From the NCBI GenBank assembly GCA_028622995.1, contig JAJQJQ010000039.1:2108001-2172000 (forward strand): a DNA stretch of 64,000 nt. Direction: 5' to 3'. Position 1 is the stretch's first letter, and each line of letters opens with the position of its first letter. The position numbers were made by a program, and so were the translations under genes. This document shows positions 48,040-57,182 of the stretch, piece after piece. The notes under the pieces were generated by a model. The model did not search any database. It was not told the origin of the DNA and worked only from the letters and a program-made list of their open reading frames with translations. Origin of the DNA: Panagrolaimus kolymaensis. Its lineage: Eukaryota > Nematoda > Chromadorea > Rhabditida > Panagrolaimidae.

Positions 48040-49517
48040 ATGGATAAAAGAGATTTGACTCTTCTAAATTTTTTATTGAGCAATTTCTCAAATTTGTTCA
48101 AAATGGTGGATTGGGTTATGCGCTCTTCGATTACGAGTGCGGCAACAATTGCCAGCATTGCATTTATTGCTTTGATTGTTGGAGTTCCAACCATGCTTCA
48201 AGAAGTTGCTAATATGGAAGCTGAACTTGCTTTGGAACGTCAAGAATATCTTGAAATGTCAAATACCATGTGGAAGGATTTGATGCAACAGGGAGATGAA
48301 ATTCAAAAAGCTGGAGTTTCCACCATTCGTCAACGACGTCAATGTAAGACATATTGATATTGGAGTATTTAATATAAAACATATTATTTTAGACGATAGC
48401 GGAGTTGGAAATAGTGCTACTCAACAAGCCCCTGCTGATGCTGCTGCGTCAAGTGAAGGTCCAAAAAGTAAATGTCCTGCTGGACCTCCTGGTCCAAAAG
48501 GTCCAGATGGAGGACCTGGTGAAAACGGTGATGATGGAATTCCTGGCATTCCTGGAAAGGGTGTTAGTTCAGATGATACTCCATATGAACCTCCTCCACA
48601 CTGTCAACCATGTCCAGCCGGGCCTGCCGGATTGTAATCATTTTAAAAAAATTTATATTAATTTTTGAGTATTCAATTTTAGACCTGGATATAAAGGAAA
48701 ACGTGGTCAACGTGGACCTAAAGGAGAAAAAGGTGAAGAAGGTAAAGCTGGAAGAGATGGAGAAATTGGCGAAGAAGGACCCGAAGGCGATCTTGGTTAT
48801 CCAGGAGATTTGGGTGTTACAGGTGAACAAGGTCCACCTGGTGAAGATGGAATTGGTTTTGCTAAAGTGAGTCAAAAAATCATTAGAAATTAAATAAATC
48901 AACATTTATAGGGAGCTCCTGGACCTAAAGGTGAAACAGGTATGCCTGGTATGGAAGGAGACGAAGGCCAACCTGGAGAACGAGGCGATGATGCTGCACC
49001 TGGTCCAGTTGGTGAACCTGGCCCAGCTGGTAAGGATGGTGGACCTGGCAAAGATGGTGTACCCGGCCTTCGAGGAAAACCAGGCCATCCAGGAGATGAT
49101 GCTGAATATTGTCCTTGTCCTCCACGAAGTGGAGGAGCCGCTGCTGAAACTCCAAATAGTAATAATGCCGCCGCCGCTGCACCACAAACGAATGAACCAG
49201 CACCAGTTCAACCCGCCCCTATTGCAGCAGCTGAAAATGCTCCCACTGATGTTGGCCCATCTGAAGTAGCTCCAGTTGCTCCTGAACAACCCAAAGCTGA
49301 TGCTGGATATTCCGGAGCTGAAGCTGCAGCATCAGTTGCACCAGCGGCTTCTGAAGCTGCGCCAGTTGCTCCAGCTGCTTCCGAAACACCTGCACCTGTT
49401 GCACCAGCGGCTTCTGAAGCTGCTGCACCTGTAGCACCAGCAAGTGGTGCTGCAGGAACTGAAAGTGGTTACAGTAAATACCGCCATGCTGCCGCTTTAC
49501 GTCGCCGCCATTTTTAA
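48040..49517 (+). CDS. Cuticle collagen with Ala/Pro-rich C-terminal tail
   Basis: Exons 48040-48343, 48393-48633, 48683-48866 and 48912-49517 give 444 residues from the first ATG. The second in-frame ATG at 48103 (MVDWVM) gives 423 and is an equally plausible start. The order is a signal-anchor helix ([15 protein letters not shown]), a nematode cuticle collagen N-terminal domain, the basic cleavage site RQRRQ, then Gly-X-Y blocks bounded by Cys clusters ([22 protein letters not shown]). The C-terminus is unusual: ~120 residues rich in Ala/Pro/Glu with near-repeats of [11 protein letters not shown], ending in [17 protein letters not shown], whose tyrosines could form cuticle cross-links. Product role: extracellular cuticle structure, expected to oscillate with moults. 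It ends 97 bp from the convergent endonuclease G gene. Confidence 0.93.
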
Positions 49518-49614
49518 AAGTTGAATGTAAAATGCAAAAATAAAATCATTTTATTAACTTAATTCAAACAAAAAACAACCTATCACGATTTTAAAACAAA
49601 ACAAAAATAAGGAT

Positions 49615-50724
49615 TTACCATAATACTCCAACACCGCCTTGCTTTTGTCCATTTATCATTTTGATTTGAGATTTCGGGATTTTTTCAAAAATCAAGAACC
49701 CAGCTGCTCTTTCAATTGCATCCAAAGGAACAAGGAAATCAGAAATTGGAGTTTCATCTGGAATCACAGCATTTGGAAGAAGATATGCTTCAAGCATGAA
49801 TTTGTCTTTTTCGTATTCAACCAATGCAACTTTGAAGAAATGAGTTGGTACAGCAACACCTCGAGTTCCGATAACCTTGTATTTCACATACATATTTCCA
49901 TCCATTTCTTTTTGAGGAAGATAAAGTGGGCCAGTGCATATATAAACATTAAGATTTTTGCGTGACATTCTTCTAAAAATCAGGTGTTTATACAACCATT
50001 ATAAAAAAAACAAGATATCGTACCTCACATGAATCTCCACATCATTCCACTTATCACGGTTAAAACCTTTTCCAACTTGAGGTGACATATTTGTTAGATA
50101 AAATGTTTGATTGATCGAATTTTGAGTCTTACGGTGATTTCCAGCTGGAGCAAGATGGCCACGATCATATCCACTTCTCTAAAATCAAATTTATTTAGTT
50201 GAAGATTCAACAACAAAAAAAAACTCACAAAATAATCTTCATTTGTTGATCTAAAATATTCATGAATACTCATATCAGGCATAAAAGAACATTTTGAACG
50301 ATCAACAGATGGATCATAGGTCATTCGATCTGGAGTTAAATGCTCAACAACCCAATGAGCAGTACGAGTTCGACGATCATAAGAAAGAACAAAATCTTCA
50401 TACTAAAATTTGAAAAAATGTATTTAAAAAATAAATTCATAGAGAATTGCTTACAGTTCGAAGGTTATCAAATCCAGGCCAACCGAATTTCATAATTTCA
50501 GCTGCTCTTGATGGTTGAGTCCATGGTTCAATTGCAGGTTTAGCAGGCGGAATATCTAACGTTGTTGTTTGTCGATCAATAGGAACAATAGCGGTTGCAG
50601 CATGAGATTCACGTAATGGAAAGATAAACGATGCATAAGAATTGAGATCAGAATAATTTTGTCCAATAAGAAAAGATCCTGTTGCAATTGCCGCAGTTAC
50701 CGCAATATTTGTGAACTTGTTCAT
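49615..50724 (-). CDS. cps-6: Endonuclease G, mitochondrial
   Basis: DNA/RNA non-specific ββα-metal nuclease of the intermembrane space, used in apoptotic DNA degradation and paternal mitochondrial elimination in worms. Exons 50724-50455, 50402-50229, 50178-50024 and 49972-49615 give 318 residues. The N-terminus contains a hydrophobic targeting/anchor stretch (IAVTAAIATGSFLIGQ). The active-site motif YDRGHLAPAGNHR is intact, with the catalytic His156. TFYLTNMSPQVGKGFNRDKW supplies the metal-binding Asn region. VYICTGPLYLP, GVAVPTHFFKVAL and LEAYLLPNAVI closely match CPS-6. The final block (FLVPLDAIERAAGFLIFEKI) is typical of the family, so the protein is complete. Confidence 0.96.
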
Positions 50725-51621
50725 CTAAAAATTTAAGTATTAAAATAAAATAAACACAAATAAAATTCGTTATTTTCAAATAGTTTGAAACACTGAAAGA
50801 AAAGGAATACAATGGATTAGCTCCAAAAAATTTTGATTCAAGCCTTTCCACCATTTTTTTAGCAGCGTGCAAATCTTTTTTTTTGTGCTAACAATTTTGT
50901 AACTGATCAAAGCTTCGTGTAATAAAAAAAAATAACGCGTTATGAATGTGTAACATTAAAAAAGGCATAATTAGGGAAGAAAATAAAGCGTAAACGTAAT
51001 TATACAATAGTGAAATCTTTTTTTGTTATGAAAAATTTCATGAAAGCGATTTTTTTGGAATTTTTTTAATAATAGGCAGGCTTTGGCTCTTTTTTTACTG
51101 CATTACATGAAAAAATTAAGGGTGGTGAATGGAGCTTGATTTGGATATGCCTTATAATATTTTGGAGGAAGAGATTAGGAGACCTAAAATTCCAAACCAA
51201 ATTTTGTTAAAGACTAGCAAAAGAGCTTATGTTTTTTTTTATCACAAAACAATGGAAGCTGTGTATTTTATGCGGTAAGCAAAAATAATAAATAAAAAAG
51301 ATATATTTGCAATCGGATTGAAGGCTATCTTTACTTGTGGTCTATTGGAAATTTTATGAATTACGCTTTTGTATTACGCAAAAAGGAAATTGGTCAACGT
51401 AATTACACGAAACCCTGTAATGTACTGTAAAAGAAAAAAAGGTATCAAATCGAGAAACCATTAACCGTAAAAAATGAACATATTTGCAAAACAAAACAAA
51501 AGATTTAAAATAATTCAGTTTATTTAAAAAACATCCAAGATAAATCGCATCACATGGAATGAATCGAATCAACAACTATAGAAAACATATAATTTTGCAA
51601 ATCGCAATTCAGAGATACATA
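50725..51621. other. Spacer between EndoG and FAF2-like gene
   Basis: 897 bp of AT-rich sequence between two minus-strand genes, holding the EndoG promoter. Nothing recognisable inside. Confidence 0.5.
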
Positions 51622-53578
51622 TTAAGCTTGGTTGTCCTTAACCAATACTACAACGGAGGAATCAAGTCCAGCTTCTTTGAAAGTTGGAATATTTCCAGTA
51701 TATTCATCAACAGTACCGAATTCTTTATACCATTCAGGTGCACAAATGAGTTCTTTTCTAGGATAGCTAGAAAGCAAAGAAAAATCATCGGGGCATTTTT
51801 CTTGTGCTATGACAGCTTTAAATAATAACTAAAAATAAAAGATTGTAATGGTTTACAACAATAAAAAATCTCACTTCTAAAGAATCAGTAACATTAAAAC
51901 GTCGATCAAACTTTGCGCCAGAAGGAAATCTAACTGAAACTCGAACAATTTCACCATTATGGGGTTCAGGCAGATCAGAAATTTCTTCACGAATTTGTTG
52001 TCGAATATCAATAAGTCGTTGTTTCTTAGCTTCTTCCTCTTTTAATAATTCTTCTTCTCGTTTTTGATTTTCCAAATGTTCAGATTCTCTGCGAATGCGT
52101 TCTTCTTTTTTCTTTCGATCTTGCTGTAAAGCTTGTTCATATTCAAGCTCTTGCTCGCGTCGAAGTTGGTTATTAAGATCTCGTTGAGCCCTGAGAAAAA
52201 ATAGTAATACAATATTGTTAAGGATTTGGTGAGGGATAAGGGGCGAAAAATATGCGTCGACGCATTTCAGTCAAGTGTTATCAAATGACAGTATTCACTA
52301 ATCAAAGAAAAATGAAAGTAAAGAGCAAACCTTTCATTCAAAATTGCATTCAAAAATCGTTGATTTTGTGAAACACCTTCTTGAAGTGCAGCAAGCAAAT
52401 TATCTTTTGGAATATTTCCTGATAATTTTTGAACGCATGCAAGTCGGTTATCTCTCATACAAATAAGCAAAAGGGAAGGGTAAGTTTGTTCATGTAAAGC
52501 TTGAGCAACTAAAACAAATCGAATATTAAATACAGAAATAAAGATTATGAAAAGCAATTAACCTTTATAACCTTCGGCTGTTCTAACATTTGTACCCCAA
52601 ACAATAATGCCACTTCGTTCAATAAAAGTTTTAAATTCTGGGGTGCATAACGTTGAACGAATAAATGCTTCTGTTGATTGATGACTGGGGTTATGAAGAT
52701 AAACCAATAGGAATCGAACGGACGCTTTTGCTTCTTTTAGAGCCTAAAAACGAAGTTTTAAAGCATCCTTTGAAAAAAAGTTTCTCACATCAGCATAAGT
52801 GCAATGAAGCCAACTCAATTGAGTATCAACATCCGCGTATTTTGATTCGATTTCACTTTTAAATGTTTGTACATCTTCTTCTGGACTTGTAATGGCTGGG
52901 AAAAGTCCACCAAATAAACCAACTAAAATGAATTTTTGTAGTCATAGAAAGAATATAAGAAAAAAATCTTACAAACGAAAGCAAAAACTTGTCTAACAGA
53001 AAAATAAAAATACTGAAAAGGTAAAGCGAAAAGTCGACTAAACCATGCGGACCATGAATTATCACGGGGTAAAGGACGTAAAACCGGTGTTGAAAAATGA
53101 GATGATGCTGAGCTTGATGGACTAAAACTCAAAAGATAAGTTGGTAAATAAAAAATCAAAGATAATTAATTATGTGCACACCTGGAATTATCATTTACAA
53201 CATTCCTTCGACGAAGTTCATTATCCGCAAATGGAATATCTTGTGGAGGTTGTTCAGGAGATATATTATTACCCTAAAAACGTTAAAAATTCTTCTCATG
53301 GTTTGAAAGTCATTGCCAAAAAAATGTGAAAATCGATAGCAAAGGCAAAGATGAAAAACATACACTCAAAAATCTCACAACAGCATTTTGTAAATTTCCA
53401 TCTGCTTGAAGAATACACATTTCAGCTACTGCATCATCAACCGCACAAATTTCCTAAAGAATTTCAACAATTAACCTCAAATTTATTTAGAAAATTCCAA
53501 GAGATTAACAACCTTGAATTGTTGAATGAGATCATTATAAGGGTGTTCGTTATTAGAAGTACCAGCCGTATCCGCCAT
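51622..53578 (-). CDS. FAF2: FAF2/UBXD8-like ER membrane p97 adaptor
   Basis: UBXD8-type proteins sit in the ER/lipid-droplet membrane and recruit p97/CDC-48 for ERAD. Nine exons (53578-53513, 53453-53364, 53273-53182, 53121-52973, 52922-52789, 52743-52563, 52508-52331, 52190-51875, 51828-51622) join to 470 residues; human FAF2 has 445. Order: a UBA-like domain (MADTAGTSNNEHPYNDLIQQ, then MCILQADGNLQNAVV), a hydrophobic hairpin (FALPFQYFYFSVRQVFAFVC-FGLFGGLFP), a UAS thioredoxin-like domain (FLLVYLHNP, FIERSGIIVWGTNV, YPSLLLICMRDNRL), a long Glu/Arg/Gln coiled coil and a UBX domain (VRVSVRFPSGAKFDRRFNVTDS ... VVVLVKDNQA). All domains of the family are present in the usual order. A second UBX gene lies divergently at 55288. 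Confidence 0.9.
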
Positions 53579-55287
53579 AGTTATTTTACAAATATGTAAT
53601 TATAAAGTTTTAATCAACCACTAAATATATGATTCAACTAAAACTTATAAATAATGATAAAATTTATAATGAAATAATTTGATAGGAAGCAAACGTGTAA
53701 CTAAACAAAAAGCAATATGAAGAAGAAAAGAAAAAGTTGAGACAAAAAAAGCAGCAATAAAATCTTCATGCATATTGCTGCCTGCCATTTATTTTTGTTT
53801 CGAAGCAATTTTTTGTTTTGTTTGTCATATTCTTATCTAAGTATGGCCTGAGCTTTAAAAAGCGTATATTTGCTTGTGAAAAGGTGGCGCCTAGGGTTGC
53901 GCCTCGGTAAATTTACCGGTAAATTTACCGATTTTCGATTTACCGATAAATTTAACAACCCTAGTGGCGCCGCAGAGGTTCTGAGAATTTCATATTTTTG
54001 CTATAATAAAAGGGTTGAATGAGATAACTAAAAATGCAAAATATCAGGTAGTCTTTCTATATGGTTTCGGAGTCAAATCACCCGAAACACCATATATCCA
54101 AGAAAATAGCAAGCAATTATGAGCTAAAAAAAGACTTGAACAAGTTTAGGTTAGCAAATTTTTAATTTCTTATTGAAAATATTAAAAATACTCTTCAAAT
54201 CCACACAAAGCATTTTATTTATTTGTTCTAAACTTGACAGTTACATAAAAAACTTTATACTTGGAAAAGTTGTTATTATCCATCAATCAACTCAGATCAT
54301 ATTATCCGTTACTATTCTAATAATTCGATGTGACATTTATTTAACAAAAACGATGGAGAAAAATTAGAAAATTAATAAAGAGCATTCAATTAAATCTTCG
54401 AAAAGTTTTATTAGATTTTGAGAAGCTACAGTATAACCCGATGAACCTTCGAACATCTTAATCGTGAATAAACATTTCACAGTAAAACATTTTTTTATAA
54501 ATTCATTCACGACAAAATTCATTAAAGTAGTGTTACGATAAATTAAAAGTCACTGTTCATTACTAAATTTGTGAAATAAATGGGTGTTAAATGGCAACAA
54601 CCAAGTGAAGCAACCGCAGTATCCAAAAATCCCTTATTCGACAAGCTTGAAGGTAAAATTCTCGAGCTTTATGAAAAACATTTTTTTGTACTTCATTCAT
54701 CTCAATTTCCATTTATTTTTCACTTAATAAATTTTTTGTTAAAACAAACAAAACTTGAAGAAAATTAAAACGGTTTCATTTTTGAAAAACCTCAAAGTTT
54801 ATTATTTGCTTCATTTTTTTTACCGTTTGTTTGTTTATTGAAGTTTTTGATTTTGTCCATTCTGCTGAAATGGCTAAAAATGCATATAATGGCCATAAAC
54901 TATTATAAATATTATTTGTAATAAATACAAATCTCAAAAAAAGTTGTTGGATTTCAAAAGAAAAATTCCAGAAGTTGTCATTCCTGCGTGCAAGATTCTT
55001 CCAATTTTTTTCTTTTCTGAGCCTTCCTCCGTTTTCGAATCGGAATTTTACTTGTAAATTTATTTCTCAATGTAATTTTTTTTGTCGGAAGCGATTAATT
55101 CTTTCTTTTTTATTAGTTTCTGTATATACGCATTAACTTTATGATAATTATTCATTTGTAAAAATGGTTATCGTTGTTATTCGTCGTGTTTTTTAACGTC
55201 TCATTTTTTGTTCTTATATTATTTTGCTCCTTTCATTTTATTTTAGGTTTGTGATCTCATATAAAGCTTCGCTCAACTTTTGAAACT
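53579..55287. other. Divergent intergenic region between two UBX genes
   Basis: 1.7 kb between head-to-head UBX genes. It contains the hAT-type MITE described separately and one coding-looking open stretch at 54580-54652 (MGVKWQQPSEATAVSKNP, followed by a donor-like GTAAAA). Joining that stretch to the acceptor at 55246 gives an immediate stop, so it may be a 5' untranslated exon or chance. Confidence 0.5.
53884..53971. mobile_element. 72-bp hAT-type MITE with 8-bp target duplication
   Basis: The element proper is 53892-53963. It begins TAGGGTTG and ends CAACCCTA, a perfect 8-bp terminal inverted repeat. It is flanked by an exact 8-bp direct repeat GTGGCGCC (53884-53891 and 53964-53971). The 8-bp duplication and the TAGGG-type terminus are hallmarks of hAT transposons. 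The interior has three palindromic GGTAAATTTACC-like units that would fold into hairpins, and no coding capacity. It must have been mobilised in trans by a transposase not seen in this window. Confidence 0.8.
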
Positions 55288-55867
55288 ATGGGTCAAATAT
55301 TTTCTCAAGAAAATTATGAACATCGACAGGCTGCAGGAAATGATCAATATCAACAAGGTTCAGGAAGTGATCGACGCCGACAACTTATTGATCAACAAAA
55401 TGAAGAATATGAAATCGCTAAAGCTCTTGATAAATCTAAAAAAGAAAATGATGCACGAAATGCTCGTAAAGAACAAGAAGCCGAAGAAGCTCGTAAACGC
55501 GAAGAAGAAGCAACTCTTGTGTATCAACAAAAGCTAAAAGAATCCATGCCACCTGAGCCATTATCAAATGACAAAGATATCGTGACAATCCGTTTGCGCT
55601 TTCCTTCAGGTGATCAACAAATTCGAAGATTTCGTATGAATGAACCTGTGAAATGGTTAGTGTTGTATTGTGAATCTATTGGATTCAATATGAAAACTCA
55701 TCGATTATATACTTCAGATGTTCCTAAAAAAGATGTTAGTTTTTTTTAAATTTCGTTTTATGTATGTTGCAAGTCATTGTTTTCAGGTTGCAACCTTGGA
55801 TGAAAATCGAAGCTTTCATGAACTTAAGTGGCCACGACGTGAACAAATTATCATTGCTGAAAAATAA
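55288..55867 (+). CDS. Short FAF1-like UBX-domain protein
   Basis: Exons 55288-55734 and 55787-55867 give 175 residues. Residues ~28-95 are a Glu/Lys/Arg/Gln coiled coil (QQNEEYEIAKALDKSKKEND). Residues ~98-175 form a UBX domain: PPEPLSNDKDIVTIRLRFPS, QIRRFRMNEPVKWL, YTSDVPKKDVATLDENRSF, EQIIIAEK. This matches only the last ~170 residues of FAF1 (which has PPEP, RTPSGEFLERRF, STFPRRDVTQLD, LFLEA). UBA, UB-like and UAS domains are absent, and no exon for them was found upstream. The p97-contact FPR-type turn here reads SDVPKKD. The N-terminus MGQIFSQE fits an N-myristoylation motif, so this may be a membrane-tethered CDC-48 cofactor. A TTTTAG acceptor at 55246 suggests a spliced 5' UTR. Confidence 0.8.
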
Positions 55868-56393
55868 ACTAACTGGTACTTAATAAATAAATATTAATAT
55901 TTTGTGTGTATTGTCTGTCTTATCTTATTTTGTAGTTCTTTATAATTTTTCTCTCTTGATCTGAATTGACTTGAGTGCAAAACATAGCAAAAATTTGTTA
56001 ATGGAAAAGCTTTTAACTTTTAAAATACGCGGGCTTTTTTTTGGCAAAACTTCGCGAAAGTTTTATTTCGAGGATGATGCACAAATTTTTTTTGTTTCGT
56101 TCAAAGTTTCAAGCATTTTTTTCTTCGTTGTTTTTTTTTTCAAGGAAAAATGGATGTAAAGCTTTACTAAAAAGAACATTGTCGTCTAACACTAATCAAA
56201 AAAACTGATTAATGTTTTCCGATTTTGAGGCAATCTTCTTTCATTTATTAAGACAGAGACACTTGATTCATTAAAATTACTATGTTTGCAAATTGCAATC
56301 ATCTCGTTAAGCAACTCACGTTTTTAAGACTCCCATATTGGCCACATTTTTTTGTCGATTTCCTCGATCTAATTTTTAATTTTTTAGGTCATC
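55868..56393. other. Spacer mini-UBX gene / CMC1
   Basis: 526 bp, AT-rich. An AATAAATAAA stretch near 55884 is the likely polyadenylation signal of the UBX gene. TTTTTAG ending at 56387, six bases before the CMC1 ATG, is a candidate spliced-leader or 5' UTR splice acceptor. Confidence 0.55.
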
Positions 56394-57040
56394 ATGTCAG
56401 ATGAAACGAGCACATCTTCATCAAAAACATTGCATACAGATGATTTGAAGCATTTATCACAGGGTGATATTTATGTTGATGAAAATGGAAAAAAGTTTAA
56501 AGTGAGAAAATCGCTGCTATCTAATCATTTTATTGGTGGGCCTCATGGGATTGGTATGGTTTTACAAATTATTATCTTTATTTTTATAATATTTTTGCTT
56601 TAGGTGATCCCGATGATCGTACATTACGAAAAATTGAAGCGGATGTATTAATTCCAAATAAAATGAATACCAAAATTGAAAAAGAATCATGTCATGATGT
56701 TTATATGGGTATGCTTGCTTTTTGATAAAAATGTAAACTATTAACTATTTTATTGTTTTCAGGTTTGGTAAATTGCATTAGAAAAGAAGGAGGAGCTTTT
56801 GGTTTGTATAAATGTACTGTTGAAAGAGATGCATTAAATGAATGTAAAAAAGAAATGTATGCCTTTATTTAGCTTCTTTTATCATCGTTATTGTTTAGGT
56901 TTCTTGATCCAAAGTTCCGTCAAGAAGTTACAGAAGATTATATTCGTGAAAGATCAGATGTACGTCGAACTGGTTTAAATCCAAAAGAACGTAAACTTCA
57001 AGAATATAGAGAATGGAAAAAAGTTCAGGAAAATAAATGA
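56394..57040 (+). CDS. CMC1: CMC1-like twin CX9C mitochondrial protein
   Basis: CMC1 acts in the intermembrane space and stabilises COX1 early in cytochrome c oxidase assembly. Exons 56394-56553, 56604-56708, 56763-56856 and 56899-57040 give 166 residues. The core DDRTLRKIEADVLIPNKM matches human CMC1 (DQHLRHVEKDVLIPKIM). The twin CX9C motifs are complete: CHDVYMGLVNC (Cys83/93) and CTVERDALNEC (Cys106/116), which would be oxidised by the Mia40 pathway. The C-terminus FLDPKFRQEVTEDYIRERSD also matches. Relative to human CMC1 (106 residues) there is an extra ~54-residue N-terminal segment, Ser/Asp-rich then basic, without an obvious presequence. TUT1 begins 142 bp downstream on the same strand. 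Confidence 0.9.
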
Positions 57041-57182
57041 TCCATTTTACTGTTAATAGTTGTAATGTTTAGAAAATAAATGTAATTTCAACCTTAATCT
57101 AATCCTTTTGAAGAATTTGTTCTTGACAAAAATTTTACTTTTGCTATGTTTTTTGTTAACTTTATTCATCCTTTCTTTCAAG
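57041..57182 (+). promoter_or_regulatory. Operon-like intercistronic spacer CMC1-TUT1
   Basis: AATAAA at 57075-57080 is followed ~100 bp later by a polypyrimidine acceptor (TTTCTTTCAAG, ending 57182) directly before the TUT1 ATG at 57183. This geometry is that of nematode operons, where 3' end formation is coupled to SL2-type trans-splicing of the downstream gene. No separate promoter is visible. Confidence 0.6.

Noticed and set aside
54580..54768. Open frame beginning MGVKWQQPSEATAV as a first exon of the mini-UBX gene
   Set aside because: Splicing from its donor (54653) to the acceptor at 55246 produces a stop codon at once, and no other acceptor restores frame. It may be 5' UTR or chance.
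57108..57182. Upstream in-frame ATG giving TUT1 a hydrophobic leader
   Set aside because: The segment overlaps a polypyrimidine acceptor directly before 57183, and a signal-peptide-like leader makes no sense for a nuclear uridylyltransferase. Treated as an intercistronic region.
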